Shown piece after piece: positions 56,701 to 64,000 of a DNA stretch of 64,000 nucleotides. Every line of letters starts with the position of its first letter. Positions within the stretch are counted from its first letter, which is position 1. The DNA is taken from the NCBI GenBank assembly GCA_028015205.1, contig CM051511.1, forward strand, positions 37,101,204 to 37,165,203, given 5' to 3'. This DNA comes from Mytilisepta virgata. Taxonomy: Eukaryota > Mollusca > Bivalvia > Mytilida > Mytilidae. A model generated the notes under the pieces. That model was not told the DNA's origin, did no database searches, and saw nothing but the letters and a program-made list of their open reading frames with translations. Both the position numbers and the translations under genes were made by a program.

Positions 56701-58472
56701 GAGATTTTCAAGTGTGAGTGAGTGTTATCTATTTAATTCAATTTTAATATAGAAATGCACTATGAATTAATTGTGGTCTCGAACCAATTGAACAATTTCA
56801 AAGAGAAGAAACCAGATATAATTACAAAATCAGCAATCGGCACTAAATGGCTACAAATATTTTAAAGAATCCTCTTAATCTCCATTTCATACATCTTTAG
56901 CTACTTACTTTTACATAGGTGTTGGAAGGAGAGCCACGATGGCGTATTGTGTTAACTGATATTATTTCACTTTTCTGTTTCGTTATAGATATGCTGGGGT
57001 TTTATTTGGAATAACAAATACATGCGCTACTATTCCTGGCATGGTGGCACCAATAGTAGCCGGTGCCTTAACACCAAATGTAAGTCACATGTTATGTTGT
57101 TCTTGTAATTTTTTTTGGTTTTTTTTTGTTTGTTTTTGTTTTTGTTTTATTGCAGTCTTATATGATTTATAATGCAAGACAAATAAGTGTATATAAATAG
57201 AATCTAAATACACCCTTTTAAGAATACTATTTTTCAAGATAGGTTTTCTTCATCCTGCTTTTTATATGTGAGCTTTTGTCTCTTTGTTTAAGGCCCTACA
57301 TGTAATTGGCTTTGTTGAATTTCACGACGGGTGCCGTATACGGTGCAGGAGCTGTTTACCCTTCCGAAGCACCTGAGTTCACTCCTGGATTTCATAGGAG
57401 TTCGTGTTGTTCATTTGGTTTTTTTTTTTATAGTTTTCAGTGTTTATTTACTATTCTTGTGGTTGTTCATTTGTCTTCCCAGGTTTGTCTGTCCAATGGA
57501 TTTTGATTTGTTCCTTAATTAGGTATGTTTGTCCTCTTTCAGAATAATACCAAAGGTATTACTTTTGGTGTCATGATAGAGTATTGCATGAATTAGTTTC
57601 CAAGGACGAATGCAAACCGCTTGAGATAAGCTTTGCTTTGGGTATTTAAACCTTTCAACGTGTTCTAAGAAAACTTTAAATTTAAAAACTTTCTGTAACA
57701 AAAAAATATAGTTATGTCGTCCCCAAACAAACACTACATAGCATGGTACGTTGTCTCTAAAGATTTGCTAATACTAACTAACAAGTAAGTTCCTAAAAAC
57801 TTTTCTATATCCCCCAATGTTGCTTTTGGAGACAGTTTTAATACAAATATTATGTATCTCCTGTCATACGACAGTAGAATGATTTTGGTCCTTCTTGGTA
57901 ATAATTAAAAAGGTGGTGCAAATTGACCCAAATTGGCTAAATACACGACATTTGCCGGTAGCAAAGTTGAACTTTTTAATGATTTAGCATATCATTTTTG
58001 TTCGCCAATATGAAAATACATTGCATACAATCGTTTACATTAAAAGGTAGGTAAATATTTAAGATTGAAAAATCAATGGTTATGAGTGAAACAAATACAG
58101 AGGAAAGTGGCCCTACTCCTTTATCAACTAAAATTTTAACGCGTATATCAAATAAAGACATATAAAGTCATTTTATTACCAACGTTCCGATGGATAATGC
58201 CATCTTAATCAGAGTATGTTAAAAACTTCCCTCTTTAAGTTATAAAATTTAGATCTGTTAAAAAAATATTGATACATGTATTTTTATTGTAGGACACACC
58301 CGAAGAGTGGAGAAATGTGTTTTATCTTTGTGCAGCTTTCTGTATATTTGGAATGTTAATATTTGGGCGATTTGCGAGGGGTGATATACAGGAATGGGCA
58401 AAAGACAAGGATGGAATAGAAATGGAAAAAAACGTATCAGTTGTTGATAATTCAGAGGGAACTCGATTGTAA
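42794..58472 (+). CDS. SLC17-type (sialin-like) transporter gene D, 11 exons, 508 aa
   Basis: Exons: 42794-42857, 46871-47079, 47601-47834, 50162-50249, 51014-51109, 51685-51815, 53215-53364, 54811-54943, 55465-55615, 56989-57079, 58293-58472 (1527 nt, open throughout). All introns are GT-AG, including intron 4 (GTAAGT), unlike B and C. Exon 1 encodes [21 protein letters not shown] cysteine cluster C25-C27 lies just before TM1; R48 is in LRVNLSV. The luminal loop has sequons N63 and N73, and C79. [12 protein letters not shown] is the MFS signature. GLAT-G (T169) lacks the TM4 Glu. [10 protein letters not shown] is present; TM7 has [14 protein letters not shown]. The last exon is longer, ending EGTRL. 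A 10-codon upstream ORF (42781-42813) overlaps the start. It is more diverged from B/C than they are from each other; gene E is its likely sister. An AATAAA lies at 58532. Confidence 0.93.
44565..46110 (+). mobile_element. degenerate LINE (non-LTR retrotransposon) 3' end
   Basis: Broken frames read like the C-terminal part of a non-LTR reverse transcriptase: [18 protein letters not shown] at about 44710-44840 (a 78-bp in-frame tandem duplication, 26 codons), [19 protein letters not shown] near 45000, and after the minisatellite [19 protein letters not shown] with a downstream NCYKN (Cys pair, then acidic and hydrophobic residues), typical of LINE C-termini. It ends with AATAAA-like text and 'ttgaattttgaatt'. 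It lies in intron 1 of gene D on the same strand. The right segmental unit runs into the same relic at the window end, so the insertion predates the duplication. Confidence 0.7.
45296..45610. repeat. 39-bp minisatellite inside the LINE relic
   Basis: About eight units of 'aatgaacagaataaactgaa' plus 'cttgtataaatattccttt', mostly 39 bp with 1-bp variants. As 39 is a multiple of 3, long frames stay open on both strands (13-residue units [13 protein letters not shown] on +, a 164-codon frame on -). These are by-products, not genes. Confidence 0.92.
46256..46560 (-). repeat. dispersed 'gagcacaactaatgagtc' repeat, reverse copy in gene D intron 1
   Basis: On the + strand it reads 'gatgtgcacatttcgtcgat', 'ttatgactcattagttgtgc', 'tcaaggcctaaaatg' and later 'cgaaatactagcaactgagc', 'ccaccagcagtggcat'. 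Both modules are present in reverse orientation. Confidence 0.8.
49264..49950 (-). mobile_element. diverged GCTCACCTGG-type element, reverse copy
   Basis: It lies in intron 3 of gene D. It starts with 'ggctgacgtggcctatatga', 'atgtgagcataaacatcag' and 'acgtccgtcgtccg', the reverse complement of the 3' part of 12165-13458, then 'tcttctcctctgaaactact' (reverse complement of the sister copies' 'gtttcagaggagaaga'). It ends near 'gatgagcctgta'. Degenerate; no coding capacity. Confidence 0.6.
50589..50775 (+). repeat. dispersed 'gagcacagcttatgagtcg' repeat, gene D intron 4
   Basis: The second module, preceded by the 'ggtcattttggtatttttt' and 'tggattgctgttttgg' link seen at 41870-41940 and 35120-35180. 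It ends 'atcaaaataggtatcaaaga'. Confidence 0.75.
51196..51617. mobile_element. MITE-like TIR element in gene D intron 5
   Basis: The ends 'aaggacatggtatgatttgg' and the inverse of 'gctgaaatcataccatctcctt' form TIRs of about 30 bp that surround about 420 bp with no frame. The right end stops about 67 bp before exon 6. The interior is the reverse complement of 42085-42480, so this is one family. Confidence 0.7.
52815..53060. repeat. mytilid-type dispersed repeat in gene D intron 6
   Basis: It contains 'taccaaagggatattcggag', then 'gggggtagactcaggtgctc', 'cggaagagtaagcactctct' and 'acacccgccatggtgcccat'. I recall close relatives as abundant in Mytilus intergenic DNA. No gene. The rest of intron 6 (51816-52800) is AT-rich with nothing recognised. 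Confidence 0.55.
57310..57500. repeat. mytilid-type dispersed repeat in gene D intron 10
   Basis: It contains 'tttcacgacgggtgccgtat', 'aggagctgtttacccttccg', 'agcacctgagttcactcctg' and 'ttcgtgttgttcatttg', which I remember as a frequent Mytilus repeat. The 60-codon frames here are not genes. 57501-58292 shows nothing further. Confidence 0.55.
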
Positions 58473-58531
58473 CAAATGCAAAGCAATTCTAAAACATAAG
58501 TTGCAATGACAATGCAGACAAAGGTCTATCG

Positions 58532-58537
58532 AATAAA
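58532..58537 (+). promoter_or_regulatory. putative polyadenylation signal of gene D
   Basis: AATAAA 60 nt after the stop codon; further AATAAA hexamers occur near 58600 and 58660. Confidence 0.45.
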
Positions 58538-58680
58538 TTTGAATGGTCAAATGTCTTCGACACCAAGGACTTTCAGAATACTATAATGTACAAAAATATG
58601 AATAAATTTTACAATTTTCTACGAATTTAAAGAAAAGGGATTTAAAATTAGTATGCAGAATAAATGTAAAAACGAATAAC

Positions 58681-58952
58681 TAAGGGGGTACCCAACACTT
58701 TGACTAAAATAAATTTGGCTCGTTTAATTTTTCATAAAATTTTGACGAAATATTTACTTTGATCTGTTGACAAAAATATAAAAATTTCACGAAATTTGAA
58801 CCACACAATTTACGGGAATAATTTCATTGGATATATAGCAATTTGACAAAGACTAATTTTGATTATTAATTTCTCTTTAATAATAGTATGTGATTAAAAC
58901 GTTCAGCTGATTTTTAAAGAGTTAACTCAAATAGGTGTTATGTACCCCCTTA
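58681..58952. mobile_element. 272-bp MITE-like element after gene D
   Basis: The left end taagggggtacccaacac is mirrored by ggtgttatgtacccccttа-type sequence on the right (about 18 bp with 2 mismatches). The interior is AT-rich and non-coding. Confidence 0.6.
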
Positions 58953-58984
58953 AATAATGGAAAATTTCATGGAGCTAATAAAAG

Positions 58985-59075
58985 ATTTATATCTTCCAGA
59001 ATTTAAATAGCGCAACAGATGAGTCGTAAATCGTTGAAATGCGCACATGTTGTGCATCTAAATTGGTAGATCATA
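58985..59075 (+). repeat. dispersed 'gatgagtcgtaaatcg' repeat, gene D-E spacer
   Basis: Second module only: 'cgcaacagatgagtcgtaaa', 'tcgttgaaatgcgcacatg' and 'ttgtgcatctaaattgg'. Confidence 0.7.
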
Positions 59076-59460
59076 CTATGTCTTTGTATTGCAACAGTGA
59101 AGCTGTCAGATCTGAAATATGAACACACACAAAATATCACTGAAAATTCAAAGCCGTAAAACCTATCAATTTGGCTATAACTTCAATTACTCTCATTTTC
59201 AATGATCTATACATGGGCCCGGTTGTTCAACTCGTTTTACCGAGAGTTAAATTTAACAAGAGGTTAGATGCAGTAAATTTCTTCACAATTTAACCCTCAT
59301 TTAGATTTATCGGTGGGTTAAATAAGTTGAACAACTGCGTCCTGGAATTTAAAATGAATTTCAACCTAGATTTTCAAATGTAATGTTGACCCCATCACGC
59401 ACCCAAAGTTAGACGAACGTGAGATGAATTAAATTAATCTGCGTCAATGGTACAACACAA

Positions 59461-59524
59461 ATGGAAAAGAGTCAGGATAAAGAATCTCCGTTACAACCTT
59501 TTCTTGATAAGGAACCACATCAAG
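59461..59524 (+). CDS. SLC17-type transporter gene E, exon 1 only (partial)
   Basis: It encodes [20 protein letters not shown] followed by Q and the first base of a Gly codon, ending at GTGAGG. Length (64 nt), phase and sequence match exon 1 of gene D with two residue changes (G4S, F9S). The remaining exons would lie beyond 64000, consistent with gene D's ~4-kb intron 1 enlarged here by insertions. Upstream, the ATG at 59447 opens a different frame that has no stop before the donor. The gene's integrity cannot be judged. Confidence 0.75.
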
Positions 59525-60475
59525 GTGAGGTCAAAATATTTTTGTTAAAATGTCATCATGCATTGTTTTCGGTTTTTCACAACTTAATACAGGCTGGAAT
59601 TTATTTTATAGACAATGCGTTCACTATTTCAACTGTTACATGTATATATATTCATAGTCATGTTTATATAAGTATATATCAGTATTATGATTAAAGATAC
59701 CTCTGGCATAGTTATTCTCCATTCAAAATATACAGGTGTCATTGTATCATGTCGCCATTTCCCATGTTTTCTGGTTACCAGTACCGCTACACTGTCGTAG
59801 CTTGCCGTGTTCTAAAGGTAAGGCAAATATTTCCTTCGTCTTTCGAACAGGACAGGAGGGAACCGTTTCGGCTCATTTTTCCCTTCATCTTATGCTTAAG
59901 AGACCCAGTGGAAACGACCAACTGTATTAATTATATTGAAAATAACACTGGTTAAAAAGTAAAGTTGAAATTTTAGCTTAGACGACTGACAGACTGCCTT
60001 AATGCAAGCTACGCCACTGCGTTACTCAGTAGTTTATGCTTCTTCCAGATATAATTCACATTACTAATGCTCTTTAATTAAGAAATAATTCATGGGACGT
60101 GCCTTTATATTTGAATATTATATACCGAACAATACCAGAATTAGGGTGGTAGATCTACATATTAGAACTAGATCCATGTATTCAGTATGCAAAACATCCG
60201 ACGTAGTTAACATTATTTCACAGCAATTATTACATTTTTTTTAATTATTACAATACTTTGCTATTTTAAAACCATATAAAAACATTTTATGTGAATATTT
60301 CAAATAAGTCTTAAATTCAATGTCAGAGACGCAGAAGCTTAAATGTTAATGAAAATTATGTACTTCTAATATAAATTGTAAATTTTTAAGGCTAAATCCA
60401 ATTAAGAATTAAAAGGAACTTTTCATATAAATAAACCATTCGCAAAAAGCTAAAATAAATCTTTAGAATCCAAAG

Positions 60476-61045
60476 ATACTAATATTAGATATAATAAATT
60501 TATACTATGCTGTATACGACGCATTTCAAAGAGTTGCCTCTCATCAGCAGCATTAAAACCGAAACATTTGGAAAAAAACCAAACTTGTTTTAAAAGAAGT
60601 ACTCATAACCAAAAATACCGAAATAGGAAGCCAAATTTCAGCTAAGGAGATCTACCATGTGCAATACAAGGAATAAACCCTTAGTATTTCTATTAATTTT
60701 GAATTTTGCTAAATACTGGTAATTTCTGTAACAAATCAATGAATAATCATGTCAGACAAGTCTGACGACTGGGTTGGGGAATACCCTCGGGGATCTAGGA
60801 TCTACCACGCAGAGGCATCGTCCCAGGAGTTTCAAAATAACAATCCAAAGATATTAATATTAGATATAGTAAATTTATAAATATCGGCAAAATAAGTCAT
60901 TGAAGTCAAGGGAATGGAACACAACAAACAAACGTCACAAGGATACCTGTATAACTAACAAAATTAAGAGACGTATCATAGACTAAACAAAACTAGAACA
61001 AGACAGAAAATGTGAATATTGTAACAAGTTTTTAACTATATTATA
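60476..61045. other. inserted sequence with internal direct repeat, absent from the sister unit
   Basis: Sister sequence breaks off after 'aaataaatctttagaa' and resumes after the Tc1 element. The 570-bp insert carries 'aatccaaagata(c/t)taata' plus 'ttagatata(a/g)taaattt' twice, near 60475 and 60843, as direct repeats about 370 bp apart. The text between includes 'gactgggttggggaatacc'. Identity unknown; it could be a composite of two insertions. Confidence 0.55.
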
Positions 61046-61047
61046 TA

Positions 61048-62590
61048 TACTGAACCGCAAAAGAAACGTCGCTTTTTCAAAATGTTAGCAAAATTCAAAA
61101 TAAATATTAATTAATGATTTTTATATAATCAGTATTACGATTACATCACCAGGTAAGATTAAATTACCTGTGAATTAAATTTTCGGTTGAATAATTTTCA
61201 GTTGATATCGTAGAGCGACCGTACCTAAAACCGCTCGTGGGACACACTTGGCGGTAATTTTTCTTAAATCTTAAATGTTCGTGAAATTCATGCTCCTTTA
61301 TGGGTATAAAAGGCCGGAGAAAATTAAAGAGTGTTAGTATCAGTGTTGACACAGAAGCTATGCCACGTCTGACTCCACAACAGAGAGAACAGGCCATTGG
61401 TCGATTGGCATGCTGGGCAATCTGCCAGAGTTATTGCCAACGACTTCAACTGTGCTGTTCGAACAATTGAACGTCTACGGACACGGTACAATGCAACAAA
61501 TAGCACAAATGACCGTCCACGGAGTGGTAGACCCCAAGTCACTACCCCTAGACAGAATAGAGGCATTGTTCGTCACCATTTGATGAATCGGTTCACTCCA
61601 GCTGCCGAAACTGCCAGAAACACTGTTGGAACACATGGACGACCCATAAGTGATGATACGGTTCGTCGGCGATTAGCTGCTAGAAACATGAGATGTCGCC
61701 GTCTAGCAAGAGGACCTATTCTTACTCCTCGACACCGTCAAGCTCGTCTTCAGTGGGCCACTCAGCGACAGAATTGGCGAAATCGACAATGGCGTAACAT
61801 CATCTTCTCTGACGAAAGCCGTTACTGCATTTCAACAGCCGATGGCAGAACCAGAGTGTGGAGAAGACGCGGGGAACGTTACGAAGACAGCTGCATTCTG
61901 GAAACAGACGCGTGGGGAGGACCTAGCATCATGGTATGGGGTGGAATCGGCCTTAACGTTAAACTTGGTCCAGTCATCTTTCAGAACCTTGGCCCAGGCA
62001 GAGGAAATGGCGTAACAGCTGCCCGTTACATCGACCAAGTCTTGACACCCCATGTTCAGCCCCATTTCGCACGTCATCAAAACAAGACTTTCCAACAGGA
62101 CAATGCACGTGCGCATACCGCAAGAGCCACAAGAGACTTCCTACAGCAGAATAACATTAATGTTATGGATTGGCCGGCTTTGAGTCCAGATTTAAACCCT
62201 ATTGAACATTTATGGGACGAAGTTCAAAGACGGTTGAATAATGAGCAGCCAAGTCCGACAACTGCAGCTGAACTTTCACAAGCGTTTCAGAGAGTATGGG
62301 CACGTATTCCGATGCCGTTTATTAATCGGCTCATCAACTCCATGTACCGAAGATGTGCCGCAGTAATTGGTGCCGGTGGAGGACATACACGTTATTAACG
62401 GACGTGGGAGCACAGCATTGAAAACATGTGACGTTGCGACAATTGTGACGTTTTTGTGAACATTGTAACCAAAAGACTGTAAATCATTCATTAAATTTTG
62501 TAAAAATTAATTTAAAATATATAAATGTCACTTTGAAATAAATGTATGTGAACATGTCATTTTGTGCGACGTTTCTTTTGCGGTTCAGTG
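61048..62590 (+). mobile_element. Tc1/mariner (DD34E) transposon, copy 2
   Basis: It is 1543 bp, the same family as 30723-32269, in the opposite orientation. The left end TACTGAACCGCAAAAGAAAC matches copy 1; the right end has one change at its outermost base (CAGTG for CAGTA). TA flanks it at 61046-61047 and 62591-62592. It lies in the presumed intron 1 of gene E; the sister unit near 43860 lacks it. Confidence 0.95.
61360..62398 (+). pseudogene. Tc1-like transposase with N-terminal +1 frameshift
   Basis: The expected start [16 protein letters not shown] is at 61360. An extra C near 61410 (ttggcatgctgg against ttggatgctgg in copy 1) shifts the frame inside the helix-turn-helix domain. From about 61410 to the TAA at 62396-62398 the frame is open for more than 320 codons and keeps all three catalytic motifs ([27 protein letters not shown]) without the stop seen in copy 1. 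An open frame running back to TTG at 61397 has no ATG, so no intact N-terminus is encoded. The single-base lesion could be real or an assembly error. Confidence 0.92.
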
Positions 62591-62817
62591 TATATTACCT
62601 AACATACACTGAAATTTACATTGAATGTAATTAGCTTAAGGACATTGTTTTTATTTTTAAATGATATATAGTTTATTATTATATCTGTAAATTATTGTAT
62701 GTTATTTTCATTTCTTACAACTTTCGTAGTGTGTTTAATGTTTGATTTTATTTGAAATATCTTACTTTCTGGACTAAACGCATTATGGAATCCTTTAAAG
62801 GTCAGAACACTATATAG

Positions 62818-63004
62818 ACACCATGCATATAGTTCTGCAAACCGCAGATAAAACTGGATCCGCGGTAAGAAATATCTATGTTTACCATTAGAACGTGATA
62901 TGAAATCCGCCGATTTAATATCAGTTTGTAATGTATAAAATGGATATTTCTTACCTCGAAGCCAGATTCTTATCCGCGGTTTGCCGAAATGTATGCAGGG
63001 TGTG
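62818..63004. mobile_element. ~187-bp MITE, absent from the sister unit
   Basis: The left arm 'acaccatgcat ... gcaaaccgcagataaaactg' with 'ccgcggtaagaaatatc' and the inverted right arm ('gatatttcttacctcg', 'cttatccgcggtttgcc', 'atgcagggtgt') give ~60-bp imperfect TIRs. The sister unit reads straight through from 'cactatatag' to 'ttcttttttaacatcttc' (near 44095), which is the empty site. A 'tatag' on both sides may reflect the target duplication. Confidence 0.75.
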
Positions 63005-63487
63005 ATATCATGATATAGCTCTTTTTTAACATCTTCTTATCTATGGAGAGCCATTATTGTCAAAACCTTACAGATTATTACATGGAATTTTCTATATTGG
63101 CCCTGGTATCAACCCGAGACTCCCATATTGAGCCCGAGGATTTACCCAAGGGCCAATATGGATCGATGGCTGAAACCAGGCCCAATATATGTAAAATGCT
63201 ATGTTATAATCTATTTATCACATATTTTTAGGCTGAAGAAAATAATCAGAATATAAATTCAACAGGAATATATTTTTAACAAAAAATATCGCAGAAACAA
63301 TTTTATCGATCTGCACTGAGAATATACGCAAATGTGGATTTTTGGGAGCAAGTTTTGATTTTCAAGGGCAAATATTGATTATTGAGGGGAAATATAGATT
63401 TTAAAGATCTATGGCAGAAATGGAACACTCATTAACGGTCAGCCTGCCATGCAAAATCAAACTTATTACTACTAAATATGTCATAAA

Positions 63488-63830
63488 AATAGATTCTTCT
63501 TCAGTTACGAGTGAGTTACGGAATTTCTCCACCCTAGATAGTTAATTTTTTTATTTTCAACACGCGGGCTTTAGCGAGCTTGTTAAAATCTAAAATTTAA
63601 CTATCGAGGGTGGAAAAATTCTATAACTCAAGAGTAAATTGAATGATTTTCAACAAAACCCCCAAGAAAATACCGCATTTTGTTTACATAAACGCCATTT
63701 TGGAACTTCTTTAGTTTATCTTTCCAATAAACGTAAAAAAAACAGCGGCGGGAATTCCCATGCAGAAATTTAATCACCGGGAAGTGTGTATTTTTATCCC
63801 ACCGATTAAACACGTCAAGATTTATAGAAA
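63488..63830. mobile_element. ~340-bp inserted foldback-like element, absent from the sister unit
   Basis: It lies between 'ctactaaatatgtcataaaa' and 'gaaaatatattacagtc', which are adjacent at about 44520 in the left unit. It contains the inverted pair 'gagttacggaatttctccac' with 'cctagatagttaa' and 'ttaactatcgagggtggaaa' with 'attctataactc' around a loop with 'acgcgggctttagcgagctt'. No coding frame. Confidence 0.65.
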
Positions 63831-64000
63831 ATATATTACAGTCGATCAGCTTCTGTCAAGTATATATTGGAAATGTCTAAAAATACAAATTTTTGTGTTC
63901 TGTGCTAAACAGAAATGGTAATATTTATTTAACTACAAAAGACTTAACAAACAATGACAAAAAGGTAAATAAATCTGTTAGCCATTGGTTGCCAGTGAAG

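Larger units (their letters stand above)
59174..64000 (+). repeat. right unit of the segmental duplication (gene E 5' region)
   Basis: It matches 42538-44700 in order: foldback, exon 1, intron 1 start, 'cgctacactgtcgtagcttg', 'catgggacgtgccttta', 'tttctggactaaacgcatta', 'ccgaggatttacccaagg' and the LINE start at the window edge. It is longer because of insertions at 60476-61045, 61048-62590, 62818-63004 and about 63488-63830. Confidence 0.9.

Noticed and set aside
60476..61045. Direct repeats considered as LTRs of a small retrotransposon
   Set aside because: The repeats are only about 40 bp, lack TG...CA ends, a primer-binding site and any coding remnant.

Overview
The window is animal nuclear DNA, AT-rich, with small coding exons (61-234 nt), long introns and dense interspersed repeats. 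The encoded proteins and several dispersed repeat families point to a bivalve mollusc, most likely a mytilid mussel. That placement rests on my recollection of repeat families common in mussel genomes (the 'gagcacaactgatgagtcg' family, the GCTCACCTGG / (GGACGAC)n family and the 'ggtgctccggaag' family). It is an inference, not a database result.

All host genes I can support belong to one head-to-tail cluster on the + strand. They encode SLC17-type (sialin / vesicular anion transporter-like) 12-TM carriers of the major facilitator superfamily. From left to right: gene A (only its last two exons, 763-1779); an extra, frameshifted copy of the last exon (3299-3480); gene B (5582-22609, 11 exons, 503 aa); gene C (26069-40098, 11 exons, 503 aa); gene D (42794-58472, 11 exons, 508 aa); and gene E (only exon 1, 59461-59524; it continues past the window). 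B, C and D have identical intron phases (1,0,0,1,1,0,0,1,2,0), and eight of their eleven exons have the same length in all three. B and C are close paralogues. D and E share exon 1 and several kilobases of 5' flank and intron 1. Gene A's last exon differs from both groups. The array therefore grew in more than one round of duplication.

Introns and spacers are filled with mobile and repeated DNA: two Tc1-like (DD34E) transposons of one family in opposite orientations, each with a single coding lesion; a tRNA-derived SINE with a 13-bp target duplication; two elements with ~95-bp terminal inverted repeats and 9-bp (Mutator-like) target duplications, one carrying a nested element; a degenerate LINE 3' end expanded by a 39-bp minisatellite; several foldback or TIR (MITE-like) elements; and several tandem arrays. 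The segmental duplication 42538-44700 / 59174-64000 supplies empty sites that date insertions in the right-hand copy.

Points of most interest are the GC-AG intron shared by genes B and C, the frameshifted duplicate terminal exon, a minisatellite grown out of a 5' splice site in gene C, the Thr found where sialin and VGLUTs have a TM4 glutamate, and the paired single-lesion Tc1 copies. No prokaryotic operon, CRISPR array, rRNA or functional tRNA gene was seen. No wholly new protein system was found.
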